DNA of 64,000 nt from a virus: positions 1 to 64,000 of IMG/VR virus record IMGVR_UViG_3300043395_001986; one strand, 5' to 3'. This document shows, in pieces, positions 41,851 through 51,853 of the stretch; the first letter of the stretch is position 1; each line of letters starts with the position of its first letter. Below the pieces are notes generated by a model. It saw nothing but the letters and a program-made list of their open reading frames with translations, made no database searches and was not told the origin of the DNA. The position numbers and the translations under genes were made by a program.

Positions 41851-44800
41851 ATGCCAACATATCAAGACATATTAAATTCAATAAAATTAACCAACAACCC
41901 ACAGGGTTCATTGGATGCTTTTAATAAACAATTTGGAACTAATTTGTCTCTAACAGATTTTAATAATCCAACATTAATTAATACATATTTTTCTAGTTCA
42001 GATACATTGGCAAATCCTGACTTATTAAAAACAATACAAACAACAAATACCCAAGTTGAAAAAAAGATAGTAATTAGAAGATTTTCTAAAGATGATACTT
42101 TATTAGAATCAACTACCCATAATATTGGTGATACTATAACTTTATCTTTTAATAAATTAGCAGACCCCCCTCCTATACCTGTAAGAAAGGATATAACAAT
42201 AACATTTAATTCTACATTAGATTATAAAAAAATACCAAACTCTATTGTAAAATTAAATTCAAAAAATATAGATGGAGATTATCAACAAGTAAAATTAGAA
42301 AAAGAAAAAACTGTCAAATTAAGCACATTTGCTAATTCTTTTGAAAATATAAAAATAGAAGTTGATGGTCTTGGCGATTATATTGTAAATTCTATAAAGT
42401 ATCAAAAGGTCGATAGATATGATTTAAACAATTATACAGAATCCGAATTTAATATTATAAAATCAAATTCTTTAGAACTAACCCCCAACAGTCTTTCAGA
42501 AGATTATATAGTAACATTTGATATAATTTATAATCCAGAATTATTACCTAAAATAGTATTAGATTCTCCAACAATTTCAGTTGATGTTGACGAAACATAT
42601 TTGAATAGTGGAGTTGGTGAAGATTTTTTAGCTATATTTTCTACAAAATACGCAGAAAGTTTTAAAGTAGAAACTCCAAATGGAACAAATGAATACTTGG
42701 TTAATGAAGTAACAACTACATTAAAACAACAAATTTTACAATTAAACTCACTATCCGATTTTCAAAACAAATTCGGTACAGCAAATATAATATTAACTCC
42801 ATATTCGGAAAAAGCAGGTTATGGTGCACCGGTAACATTATTAGTTACTATTGGTAAAGAATACGAATACCCTAGATTAAAACAAATTGAGTATGAAGAT
42901 TATATTTACATACCTTCTTATTCCAATAGAGATGTAAATACAACAATAACATATGAATATGTTTTAACTGATTATGTTTATGTTTATGTTTCAAACGAAG
43001 ATGATAATGGATTGGTCTATAAAGGTGGTTCAAAAGGGTCTGTAACACTTAATTATAAAGAGTTATATCAAAATGGTAAATTAAAATTCAATTCTCCAGG
43101 TAAAGCAGAAATTATAATCGTACCATACAACGTAAGAGATAGTAGAGTTATAAAAGGAGATAGAGAAAAATTTACAATAACATTTGATGAAGCAGAATAT
43201 ACAATATCAAAAGAATCATTAAAAAATGATTTATTTGCTGCCATTGCAAAAGAATTAACATTAGATTATTCAGATGACCCTAGATATTTAAATCATATTG
43301 TAGAAATAGGTGATGATAAACAATTATTAATTGCCAATTGGGATGTAGACCCTTCAAAATTCACAAATTTTAAAATAGATGAATTAGGAAATACAATACC
43401 TGATGGTGAAATTAATAATTCAATTGTAATAAGATTATATGAAGAATTGGATGGACAAATAGAAGTTCACACACCTGTATGGATTTCTAAATTAATGTCT
43501 TTGCCAATCATAACAGATGTTGTGGTTACTGGATACCAATCAATGCAGTGCCCTCCTTTACGAGCACCAAATTTTACAGCAGATGTTGATTTTGTAAAAT
43601 CAAATAGTTTAGGGTATGAGTCGTATGATGAAATAATTTTAAGTGGGTCTCAAACATCTGAACAAATAGTTCAAAAATATTTATCAAATAACAATGTAGA
43701 TGCTTCTAAAATAAATGTAGATTATAAGAGTGGTTCATTATATCTTTGGGATAATTTTGTAAAATATAGTTCGGCAAAAGAAAGAATAATTAATTTTAGA
43801 TATAAACAGGAACTAACCGAATACTACTCACATAGTGTATTTGTTTTAGATAATCATCCGAGTTCATCTCTTTTAGAATATAAATTAGAAAGAGAAACAA
43901 ATCAAAAAAAGAAAGATAATTTAGTTTCTGGATATGATGGATTTGAAAGATTTTTGACAACAGAATTATCATCTAGTGTTAGTGGTGGTAAATTTGTATC
44001 AAATTGGAGTAGTAGTGGGAGTATTTTATCATACAACCCAACCGCAACAAATTGGTATGATTTATTAGTTAATGATGCATATTTGTTTGATAAAGAAAAT
44101 AGAAACTCATTAAAAAATAATTTACCACAATATATTCAAGAAGATTCTAATTACGAAGAATTCTTATTATTCTGTGATATGATAGGTCAACATTTTGATA
44201 CAATTCATTTGTATATCAAAAATATGACACAAATAAGAAACATAAGTGAAAGATATGGTGATGGTGTACATGATGATTATTTATATGTTTACTTAAAACA
44301 ATTCGGATGGGATACTAAAAATTTAGGAAACACAAATGAATTGTGGAAATATTTCTTTGGTATAGATAAAGATGGTAATAATCCAGGAAGAACACTCGAA
44401 AATGGAGAATCATTATCGGATGGAAACGGATTTTTAAGTGGAGAAAAAGCTACTAAAAGAGTCTGGAGAAGAATTGCAAATAATATACCTTATCTATTAA
44501 AACACAAAGGTTCTAGTAGAGGTATTAAAGCATTATTAAGTTGTTATGGTGTTCCTGAATCACAATTATCTATTGTAGAATTCGGTGGACCAAATGACAT
44601 ATCAACAGAAACAACAAAATTTACATATGAAAATGTAACAGCTGCTTTGAAATTTGATACAAATACACATTTTTCAATGAGTTGGAATGGTGATGTAAAA
44701 GCAATTGAAACAAGATTTAGATTAAATGAGTTTGATGAATATGATATAATAAATGGTAATACATTTACAATAAGTTTATTAAATAGTAGTTCATTCTCAA

Positions 44801-46656
44801 CATCATCTGCTCAATATGAAAAATGGGGATGTTTGGTATTTAGTGGAAGCGGTGTTTCAGTAACATCATCACAATATCCTATATATGATGGGAAATGGCA
44901 TACATTATTAGTTCAAAACAATAATAATACAACAGAACTATATTTAGAGCATTCGGATAATGAATTTATAACACAAACCGCATCACTTAATTTTACATAT
45001 CCAACTTCGGATTGGAATAGTGGAACTTCAATTGAATTAGGATATTTTAATGGTGAATTGGATGAGGTTAAAATATGGGATGAACCATTATCTCATTCTG
45101 TATTTGAATCACATGTAATCGGACCAGAAATGATAAATGGTAACAATTACAATTCATCTACTGAAAATTTATTATTAAGACTTGATTTTGAAAGACCTCA
45201 AAATTTTAATAATGATATAACAATCAATAACATTGCACCAATAGATGTATTTCAAGATTATGTAACAATATTTGGAGCAACGCCGGTTTCATCATATCCA
45301 TATAATTTTAGTGTATATGATAGGAAACTTGTTATAGAAATACCAAATTCTGGAGCAAGTAGATTTGTAAATAATAAAGTTAGATTTGAAGAACAAACAT
45401 TAATAAATGACCTTTCTCCTTTAAAAAGAGCAACTGCTAAACAATACGACCAAGCAGCAGCCGATTCAAATAAATTAGGAATATTCTTTTCACCAAATAA
45501 AGATTTGGATTTAAGTATAGCACAATCGTTTGGTGGGATTCAATTTGATGATTATATAGGAGACCCATCAGATGATAATGAGTATGAATATAAAACATTA
45601 AAATCAATAAGAAACTATTGGTTCAAACGTATTGATTTAAATAAACGCAACATATACGATTACATAAGATTAATACGTTCATATGATAAATCATTATTTG
45701 AAAATATAAAACAAATGTTACCAGCGAGAGTAGCAACCAATATAGGATTGTTGATTGCTCCGCATATGCTAGAACGTTCAAAAGTTGATATAAATACAAA
45801 ACCACAAATAGAAAATTTATATTATAGTGGTACATATGAATACCATAATGATTATAATGTAACAATGGATGCTGATTTGTATAAGGAAGCATTGATTGGT
45901 GCTAAACAATTATTACCAACCTTCAACGCATCAGATGAAACAATAAGTGGTACTATTAATTTAGAAATAAATAAAAGTTTAGAAACTTATATTTCAAGCC
46001 TAGAAGGGACGATAACGGAAACCCAAAAAATAGATACATTTTATGCATCAAATGAATATTACACAGCAAGTATAGATGCCGGATTAAGGCAACCAACATT
46101 GTTGGGTTCTATTGGTTATCAAGATGCACAAAAAATAGTTGGAGTTGGAAGTAATTTTATAGATTATGGATTTGGAAACTATTTTACAAATGGATATTTT
46201 GATTACAAATATTATGAAAATGGAAAACTTAATCATAAAAGATATAAAGGTTCGTTAGTAACAACAACATCAAAAACATTTACAGGATTATACACCGGTT
46301 CGGAAGGTAAAACAACATTTAAGTATGGTGGTGCAAAACCTATATTTATATCTGGTTCGGTTACTGAATTGATATTACAAGAAAGTGGCTCTAATTCATT
46401 AAATGTTGGTGATGAATTTAACAAACAGATAATATCTAATGTTAAAACAATCAATGGATATTTACCAACGCATTATAAAAATGTTGGTGACTTAACAACC
46501 GGTTTAAAAAATAGTTATTATAAAGGTTCAAAACAAACAAGTAATACAACTATTGATGGAAAATCACCGGTTGAAATATTCATATCTAATCCGACTGTAT
46601 TAAGAGTTAATAAGCAAGGTAGAGTTAGTGGTGAACCAATTTTAGAAGTTGATTAA
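41851..46656 (+). CDS. Giant tail/baseplate protein (tail P2-I-like plus LamG)
   Basis: This 1601-residue protein is the largest in the window. Residues about 763-915 include FLLFCDMIGQHFDTIHLYI, then RRIANNIPYLLKHKGSSRG, with SCYGVPESQL following, the pattern of P2 gpI-like tail proteins. Residues about 925-1090 form a LamG/concanavalin-like domain (ALKFDTNTHFSMSW, DGKWHTLLVQNNN, IELGYFNGELDEVKIWD). The N-terminal 600 residues look like repeated beta domains. It may link the baseplate to a receptor-binding or glycan-binding module. Confidence 0.75.
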   Translation: MPTYQDILNSIKLTNNPQGSLDAFNKQFGTNLSLTDFNNPTLINTYFSSSDTLANPDLLKTIQTTNTQVEKKIVIRRFSKDDTLLESTTHNIGDTITLSFNKLADPPPIPVRKDITITFNSTLDYKKIPNSIVKLNSKNIDGDYQQVKLEKEKTVKLSTFANSFENIKIEVDGLGDYIVNSIKYQKVDRYDLNNYTESEFNIIKSNSLELTPNSLSEDYIVTFDIIYNPELLPKIVLDSPTISVDVDETYLNSGVGEDFLAIFSTKYAESFKVETPNGTNEYLVNEVTTTLKQQILQLNSLSDFQNKFGTANIILTPYSEKAGYGAPVTLLVTIGKEYEYPRLKQIEYEDYIYIPSYSNRDVNTTITYEYVLTDYVYVYVSNEDDNGLVYKGGSKGSVTLNYKELYQNGKLKFNSPGKAEIIIVPYNVRDSRVIKGDREKFTITFDEAEYTISKESLKNDLFAAIAKELTLDYSDDPRYLNHIVEIGDDKQLLIANWDVDPSKFTNFKIDELGNTIPDGEINNSIVIRLYEELDGQIEVHTPVWISKLMSLPIITDVVVTGYQSMQCPPLRAPNFTADVDFVKSNSLGYESYDEIILSGSQTSEQIVQKYLSNNNVDASKINVDYKSGSLYLWDNFVKYSSAKERIINFRYKQELTEYYSHSVFVLDNHPSSSLLEYKLERETNQKKKDNLVSGYDGFERFLTTELSSSVSGGKFVSNWSSSGSILSYNPTATNWYDLLVNDAYLFDKENRNSLKNNLPQYIQEDSNYEEFLLFCDMIGQHFDTIHLYIKNMTQIRNISERYGDGVHDDYLYVYLKQFGWDTKNLGNTNELWKYFFGIDKDGNNPGRTLENGESLSDGNGFLSGEKATKRVWRRIANNIPYLLKHKGSSRGIKALLSCYGVPESQLSIVEFGGPNDISTETTKFTYENVTAALKFDTNTHFSMSWNGDVKAIETRFRLNEFDEYDIINGNTFTISLLNSSSFSTSSAQYEKWGCLVFSGSGVSVTSSQYPIYDGKWHTLLVQNNNNTTELYLEHSDNEFITQTASLNFTYPTSDWNSGTSIELGYFNGELDEVKIWDEPLSHSVFESHVIGPEMINGNNYNSSTENLLLRLDFERPQNFNNDITINNIAPIDVFQDYVTIFGATPVSSYPYNFSVYDRKLVIEIPNSGASRFVNNKVRFEEQTLINDLSPLKRATAKQYDQAAADSNKLGIFFSPNKDLDLSIAQSFGGIQFDDYIGDPSDDNEYEYKTLKSIRNYWFKRIDLNKRNIYDYIRLIRSYDKSLFENIKQMLPARVATNIGLLIAPHMLERSKVDINTKPQIENLYYSGTYEYHNDYNVTMDADLYKEALIGAKQLLPTFNASDETISGTINLEINKSLETYISSLEGTITETQKIDTFYASNEYYTASIDAGLRQPTLLGSIGYQDAQKIVGVGSNFIDYGFGNYFTNGYFDYKYYENGKLNHKRYKGSLVTTTSKTFTGLYTGSEGKTTFKYGGAKPIFISGSVTELILQESGSNSLNVGDEFNKQIISNVKTINGYLPTHYKNVGDLTTGLKNSYYKGSKQTSNTTIDGKSPVEIFISNPTVLRVNKQGRVSGEPILEVD

Positions 46657-46684
46657 TAAAATAAAAATATTTTTTGAATACTTA

Positions 46685-46692
46685 TATTTATA
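46685..46692 (+). promoter_or_regulatory. TATTTATA box, candidate late promoter
   Basis: An exact TATTTATA lies 21 nt before the ATG at 46714. Confidence 0.5.
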
Positions 46693-46713
46693 ATTTAGAA
46701 ATATATACACAAT

Positions 46714-47334
46714 ATGGCATATTTAGATAACACATCATTGACAGTAGATGCAATTCTTACTAAAAAAGGTAGAGAAAAATTAGCAGCAGGACAACCATTA
46801 GGTATTACTCAATTCGCATTGGGTGATGATGAAATTGATTATTCATTATACGAACCAGCACACCCATTGGGGTCTGCGTATTATGATTCTGCAATATTAG
46901 CAACTCCAGTATTAGAAGCATCTCCAGATGAAACACAAGTTTTAAAATACAAATTAGTTACATTACCAAAAGGTAGTACAAAGATACCTGTGGTATCATT
47001 AAATGTAACAGCAATTACAGGAAATACAAATTCTGGTAATTTCCCAATAAACCCATCAACATCTCCAGCCGGAAATAGAACAGCTGGTTACACTGCTATT
47101 TTATCAAATAAAAATGCAGGTTCGTTAATAGGTGAGGGTATTACTGGTAATGTAGGAACTATTTCAACATTCTTGGGTGATAGTACAACTGCAACTGCGG
47201 AAGTAGCGAAAGGATTAACATTTACATTCATACCTAACCTATCATTAACATCAACTATTAGAACTACAATTACAATATATGGTAATGAAACAGGAGGTTC
47301 GGTAACTATTCCAGTAACAATATCAAAAGTTTAA
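46714..47334 (+). CDS. Virion structural protein
   Basis: The start AYLDNTSLTVDAILTKKGREKLA followed by FALGDDEIDY is a pattern I recall in structural proteins of T4-like phages of marine hosts. The C-terminal half is Thr/Gly/Ser-rich and beta-like, possibly an Ig-type module. Its function in the particle is unknown. It has its own TATTTATA box. Confidence 0.65.
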   Translation: MAYLDNTSLTVDAILTKKGREKLAAGQPLGITQFALGDDEIDYSLYEPAHPLGSAYYDSAILATPVLEASPDETQVLKYKLVTLPKGSTKIPVVSLNVTAITGNTNSGNFPINPSTSPAGNRTAGYTAILSNKNAGSLIGEGITGNVGTISTFLGDSTTATAEVAKGLTFTFIPNLSLTSTIRTTITIYGNETGGSVTIPVTISKV

Positions 47335-47343
47335 TAAAAATAT

Positions 47344-48561
47344 ATGGCACAATTAGGACAAAATACGGGTACCCAACTTACAACTGATTTATCAGCGTAC
47401 CTTTTGCAACAAAAAACAAATGCAAACGGAGCAGTAGATACAACAGAGTTGGCAAGTATTATCAATAGATACTTAACAACAGGTGAACAATTAATAAGTG
47501 AGACAGTTGCCTTAACAAATCAAATTTATAAAAGATTTAATACATCTGATATTGTAACTGCAAAAACTGAAATAGTAACAACTGGATTATGGAGTAATGG
47601 AAGTGGTAGTTTAGTATCATTTTATACAGGCTCGGATTCAGATATTGCAGGACATAGTGGCTCAGCAGCATCTAAATTTTATTTTAATGTATATGGAAGT
47701 ACAAATACCGGTTCAGCAGATGTAGAATTTGCTATTGCATATGGACATTTTAATGGTAGTGGTTCTCCTGATTTAGCAGATGATGACCAATCTAAACAAG
47801 AATCAAAAGTAACATATTCTCAATATAGATTAGCACTATTAGGAACTGCAGATGCCAAATTCAGCGTTTACAGCGGTTCTACTGCAGGTGGATGGGATAC
47901 TAATGATATCTATGTAATAAACATTGCTCGTTCAAATTATAGAGAAAAATTGGATGCTGGTAATTTACAATTAACATTATCTGGTTCTAATGGAATTTAT
48001 AAATTTATTGATGATAGCGGAATGGCAGATGCAGATACAGCAAATGGCCAAAGAGTATTCAATATTATTAGTGGTTCTATAAATTTAGGAAGTGGAGTTG
48101 GCTCAACAGAATTAACACCAACTGCATCTAATCAACAAGGATTTGGATTATTCTATCCAGATGCAGGTATTATAGTATTAAACCCAGCAGCGTTATCTTC
48201 AATGGTAGGTAGTGAATTATCACCATCAGATAGTGGTGTTTCTGAATATAATCACAAAAAATTATTAAAAGCTATTCAAGGCGGAGGTGATTTCCAGGCA
48301 AGAAGAACTGAAAATGTTTCTACATCTCATTATTTTGTAAGAGTTCAAAATAGAGAATTTAATTTCTCAAATAACCCTACATTTGCAGATTCAACTGGTT
48401 CTTTCTCTCAAGATACATTCAAAACAGACCCTAAAGTTTATATTACAACAATAGGATTATATAACGATTCAAACGAACTTTTAGCAGTAGCTAAAACATC
48501 ACAACCAATCAGAAAAACTTTTGATTCAGAAGCTCTGATTAAAGTTAAATTAGATTTCTAA
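47344..48561 (+). CDS. Virion structural protein with shared C-terminal domain
   Basis: The 405-residue protein is Ser/Gly/Thr-rich. Residues about 339-405 (REFNFSNNPTF, then KVYITTIGLYNDSNELLAVAK and QPIRK) match the end of the 48632 protein. A terminator follows at 48582. A tail or neck role is likely. Confidence 0.65.
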   Translation: MAQLGQNTGTQLTTDLSAYLLQQKTNANGAVDTTELASIINRYLTTGEQLISETVALTNQIYKRFNTSDIVTAKTEIVTTGLWSNGSGSLVSFYTGSDSDIAGHSGSAASKFYFNVYGSTNTGSADVEFAIAYGHFNGSGSPDLADDDQSKQESKVTYSQYRLALLGTADAKFSVYSGSTAGGWDTNDIYVINIARSNYREKLDAGNLQLTLSGSNGIYKFIDDSGMADADTANGQRVFNIISGSINLGSGVGSTELTPTASNQQGFGLFYPDAGIIVLNPAALSSMVGSELSPSDSGVSEYNHKKLLKAIQGGGDFQARRTENVSTSHYFVRVQNREFNFSNNPTFADSTGSFSQDTFKTDPKVYITTIGLYNDSNELLAVAKTSQPIRKTFDSEALIKVKLDF

Positions 48562-48581
48562 AAATCGTATTGGTATGTGAT

Positions 48582-48610
48582 AAACCCAACCCCGTAAGGT
48601 TGGGTTTTTT
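48582..48610 (+). terminator. Rho-independent terminator
   Basis: AAACCCAACC (48582-48591) pairs with GGTTGGGTTT (48598-48607) around a 6-nt loop, with T run to 48610. It is the strongest terminator in the window and separates the two related virion genes. Confidence 0.95.
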
Positions 48611-48619
48611 ATTTCAATA

Positions 48620-48627
48620 TATTTATT
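48620..48627 (+). promoter_or_regulatory. TATTTATT box, candidate late promoter
   Basis: TATTTATT ends 4 nt before the ATG at 48632, right after a strong terminator. Confidence 0.5.
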
Positions 48628-48631
48628 TTAT

Positions 48632-50086
48632 ATGATAAAAACTATTCCACAAAGCGATATTAGAATTAGGCCGTTTAAAGTATATAAACGATTTCAACTA
48701 ACACAAGATAATTTAAGCACCGGTTCTTTATCTGGACATCAAAAATTAATTGCAAAGAAAAATGAAGTTGTTGGGGATTTACTAACACCTTCTGCTTCGT
48801 TATGGGCATCAATACATAGAATGTATTACGATGATATTTACAATCCAATAACAACTTTTGGTACTATATCAAAAAATGTAAATAATTCACCATTATTACA
48901 ATTTAGAAAATTAGAAGATAATGCAATTGTATTTACAATACCTCAAGTAAAATTTGGAGAAAAAATAAAACCAGGTTCTTTTACAATTTATGATTCGGAT
49001 AGAAATAATACATTTACGGATAGTTACAACGCCGATGGTGTTTTGTATAGTGATATAGTAGATACAACATGGTCATTATTTAATGCAGAAACTAATAAAT
49101 TCATATTTGTAGATGCTGCATTGGTTGAATATGAATTAGAATTAATTAGTTTTAATGCAGATACCGGCCTTTTAGATTTAAAATATAATGGTAATCCAGG
49201 TACATTGAAAATAAAATATTTAAATACAAACACAGGTGGTATTGTTATATTTGATGTTACACAATATACATTTGATTTTATTACAGGATTTCAAATTGCA
49301 CCAGCAGGTAATATTTTTTATGAGCATGGTATAGCAGTAGTTACTCAATTAGAAGATGTTAATACGGATTTCTTAAATTATCAAATTGATTATAAATCAA
49401 CAAAAACAATTTATGAAAATGAATATTTTATAAGCGTTGATTCGGATGAATTTAATTATTCCACAAATCCAACAGCTTATTATGAGGTAGGTGCTATAAC
49501 TGATTCATTTATTACTGGAGATAAAATAAAATATAGAATTAATGCAGGCTCTACTGCCGGTGGTTTTGTTAACTATTTGGATGATAAAGGAAGTGAACAG
49601 ACTATTTTTATTGAACCAAATAATGTATATACAATTAGAGTATCCAAATTTTATGATTATGAACCAATAAATTGGTCATTCGAAGAAATACCAGATGGTG
49701 GTTCAAATGTATTATATAAAATTCCTGGCGAACAGCGCATGATTCAAAAAGGAACATTACCGGATGGAACGGAATACGATTACAGAAGACCTTTTTCTAG
49801 AACATTTAATTCAGGTTCCAAATACATGGGTATTAATTTAACTGGCTCATTAGAAGTTAGTGGTAAATATGGATATGGTCAATGTGAAATAACAAAATCA
49901 TTTGATGGTGGTAATAGATTTGAATATACATCATCTATTGAAATTGAAAACTCTTTAACACCTTATGTAACAACAATTGGTTTATATGATGAAAACTATG
50001 ATATGATTGCTGTTGCTAAATTACCAACACCAATAAAAGTATATCCAGATTATCCTGTAAACTTTTTAGTAAGAATTGACACTTAA
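48632..50086 (+). CDS. Virion structural protein with shared C-terminal domain
   Basis: The 484-residue protein begins with KTIPQSDIRIRPFKVYK. Its end (TPYVTTIGLYDENYDMIAVAK, then PTPIK) is homologous to that of the 47344 protein. DEFNYSTNPT also matches REFNFSNNPT. The two proteins probably share a docking or trimerisation domain. The remainder is beta-rich and unassigned. Confidence 0.65.
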   Translation: MIKTIPQSDIRIRPFKVYKRFQLTQDNLSTGSLSGHQKLIAKKNEVVGDLLTPSASLWASIHRMYYDDIYNPITTFGTISKNVNNSPLLQFRKLEDNAIVFTIPQVKFGEKIKPGSFTIYDSDRNNTFTDSYNADGVLYSDIVDTTWSLFNAETNKFIFVDAALVEYELELISFNADTGLLDLKYNGNPGTLKIKYLNTNTGGIVIFDVTQYTFDFITGFQIAPAGNIFYEHGIAVVTQLEDVNTDFLNYQIDYKSTKTIYENEYFISVDSDEFNYSTNPTAYYEVGAITDSFITGDKIKYRINAGSTAGGFVNYLDDKGSEQTIFIEPNNVYTIRVSKFYDYEPINWSFEEIPDGGSNVLYKIPGEQRMIQKGTLPDGTEYDYRRPFSRTFNSGSKYMGINLTGSLEVSGKYGYGQCEITKSFDGGNRFEYTSSIEIENSLTPYVTTIGLYDENYDMIAVAKLPTPIKVYPDYPVNFLVRIDT

Positions 50087-50090
50087 CATA

Positions 50091-50098
50091 TATTTATA
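50091..50098 (+). promoter_or_regulatory. TATTTATA box, candidate late promoter
   Basis: An exact TATTTATA lies 15 nt before the ATG at 50114. Confidence 0.5.
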
Positions 50099-50113
50099 TA
50101 AAATAAACGAATT

Positions 50114-50365
50114 ATGGCAATTAGTTGGAAAGGAAATATAGCAGATACATACGAAAGTAATAAATTCAACGAAAAAGATGCAAACAAACAAACATCAGAT
50201 GTAATTAAACCAAAAATTGATGGTAAAATTGCAGTTGAAGGATTTACTCAATTTCAAACAAAAGATAAATCTGGATTTAATTTAGATGATAAAATTTTAG
50301 ATTTAGTTAAAGGCCCAGGCCAAAACAAATACTCTGCTAATAAGAGATACGAAGGCGGTAAATAA
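50114..50365 (+). CDS. Small hypothetical protein, 83 aa
   Basis: The family is not recognised. It is a hydrophilic, likely flexible protein (AISWKGNIADTYESNKFNEK) ending in a basic NKYSANKRYEGGK. It is transcribed behind a TATTTATA box and placed 5 nt before endonuclease I. Confidence 0.55.
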   Translation: MAISWKGNIADTYESNKFNEKDANKQTSDVIKPKIDGKIAVEGFTQFQTKDKSGFNLDDKILDLVKGPGQNKYSANKRYEGGK

Positions 50366-50370
50366 TTTTA

Positions 50371-50784
50371 ATGGCTAAAAAAGTTACAAAAAAGAACAAC
50401 TCTAAATGGGTTGCAAAAAAGCATGGATTTAAGTCAGGTCTTGAAGAATGTATATCTCAACAAATCGAAGGTAGAGGAATTAAGGTTGAATATGAGACCG
50501 AAGAGGTATCTTATATTATACCTGCTTCTGAACATAATTACCATCCTGATTTTAAGTTACCAAATGGTATTAGGGTAGAAACAAAAGGTAGATTTGTTTT
50601 AGCAGATAGAAAGAAACATCTTTTAGTGAAACAACAACATCCCGAATTGGATATTAGATTTGTTTTCACAAATTCCAAAAATAAAATAAATAAAAAATCC
50701 AAAACTACTTACGCAGATTGGTGTGATAAGAACGGATTTAAGTATGCTGATAAGGTAATACCAGATGAATGGTTTGGTGAATAA
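50371..50784 (+). CDS. T7-type endonuclease I (Holliday-junction resolvase)
   Basis: Glu25 (SGLEE), Asp60 (YHPDF), Glu70 and Lys72 (VETKG) reproduce the T7 endonuclease I active site (E20, D55, E65, K67) with identical spacing. The length of 137 residues is close to T7 endonuclease I (149). It cuts branched DNA during recombination and packaging. It lies before the primase and SbcDC genes, in the DNA-metabolism block. Confidence 0.88.
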   Translation: MAKKVTKKNNSKWVAKKHGFKSGLEECISQQIEGRGIKVEYETEEVSYIIPASEHNYHPDFKLPNGIRVETKGRFVLADRKKHLLVKQQHPELDIRFVFTNSKNKINKKSKTTYADWCDKNGFKYADKVIPDEWFGE

Positions 50785-50786
50785 TT

Positions 50787-50818
50787 TTTGGTAATTTCAC
50801 GATTTTGTTGTATATTTG
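50787..50818 (+). promoter_or_regulatory. Host-like (Bacteroidota) promoter
   Basis: TTTG (50787-50790), a 20-nt spacer and TATATTTG (50811-50818) match the consensus exactly. The primase ATG at 50825 is 6 nt downstream, so the message would be nearly leaderless. Confidence 0.8.
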
Positions 50819-50824
50819 TTATCT

Positions 50825-51844
50825 ATGACTAAATCTATAAATTTAGAACTCGCAAAAGGTATTATTACAAACTATTTAGGTAGTTCACACACATTAAAAG
50901 GAGGTGAAGAAGCATATCATTGCCCATTTTGTAATCATCACAAACCAAAATTACAGGTAAATTTTAGTTCTCAAAAATGGCATTGTTGGGTATGTAATAG
51001 TGGTGGTAGAAGTATTTTATCACTTGCTAAAAAATTAGATATATCCAAAAAAGAATTAGAAGAAATTGGTGGAATATATTTTGAAGAAGCTAAAAAGAAA
51101 TTTAGAAAAAACGGAGTAATAACAGAAGAAACATTTGGAGATACATTAAAAGCATTGTGGGAAGGATTAGAGGAAGAATTGGATAAAGAAACTCAAATTA
51201 ATTTTAGACTACCAGAAGGATTTAAATCTGCGTTAGAACTAACACATAGTCAAGAAAACCCAATAGAAGGGCATGCAATACAATATCTGAAAGAAAGGGG
51301 TATTGACAAAAAAACAATAATAAAATATAATATAGGATTTTGTGCAGATGGACCATATCAAGGAAGAATAATAATTCCATCATATGATACAAATGGTATG
51401 CTTAATTATTTTGTAGGAAGGTCAATATTTGCAGATTCTACAATGAAATATAAAAATCCACCAATATCAAAAGATGTTTTGGCATTAGATTCAACAATAG
51501 ACTGGAGTGAACCAATCATACTCTGTGAAGGTATGTTTGATGCAATTGCTATAAAGAGACAGGCGATACCACTTTTGGGCAAGTTCATACCCACCAAATT
51601 ATTCAATAAAATACTGGACAATTCATCAGAAATATACATAGCATTAGATAATGATGCAAAAGAAGATGCTATAAAATTAGTAGAAAAATTAGAAAAATAC
51701 GATAAGTCAGTGAAAATCATTGAGTTAGATGATAAAGACCCATCGGAAATAGGGTATCAAAATTTTTGGAAATATCAGAAAAATTCCGTAACTTTGAGTT
51801 GGGATAAAAAGCTTAAAGAGAAGTTAAATTCTCTTTTTAATTAA
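50825..51844 (+). CDS. DNA primase (zinc ribbon plus TOPRIM)
   Basis: The frame opens at a TTG inside the promoter, so the ATG at 50825 is the start. Cys33, Cys36, Cys54 and Cys57 (HCPFC...HCWVC) form the zinc ribbon. Glu235 (CEGMFD) and Asp275/Asp277 (ALDNDA) are the TOPRIM metal residues. No helicase domain follows, so it is a gp61/DnaG-type primase that works with a separate helicase not seen in this window. Confidence 0.88.
   Translation: MTKSINLELAKGIITNYLGSSHTLKGGEEAYHCPFCNHHKPKLQVNFSSQKWHCWVCNSGGRSILSLAKKLDISKKELEEIGGIYFEEAKKKFRKNGVITEETFGDTLKALWEGLEEELDKETQINFRLPEGFKSALELTHSQENPIEGHAIQYLKERGIDKKTIIKYNIGFCADGPYQGRIIIPSYDTNGMLNYFVGRSIFADSTMKYKNPPISKDVLALDSTIDWSEPIILCEGMFDAIAIKRQAIPLLGKFIPTKLFNKILDNSSEIYIALDNDAKEDAIKLVEKLEKYDKSVKIIELDDKDPSEIGYQNFWKYQKNSVTLSWDKKLKEKLNSLFN
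51765..51796 (+). promoter_or_regulatory. Host-like (Bacteroidota) promoter inside the primase gene
   Basis: TTTG (51765-51768), a 20-nt spacer and TAACTTTG (51789-51796) match the consensus exactly. It would drive the SbcD-SbcC gene from within the end of the primase gene, passing the hairpin at 51815. Confidence 0.6.
51815..51838 (+). terminator. Possible terminator overlapping the primase stop region
   Basis: AAAGAGAA (51815-51822) pairs with TTCTCTTT (51829-51836) around GTTAAA, followed by more T. The stem is AT-rich, so termination may be partial. Confidence 0.45.
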
Positions 51845-51853
51845 AATGTATAT

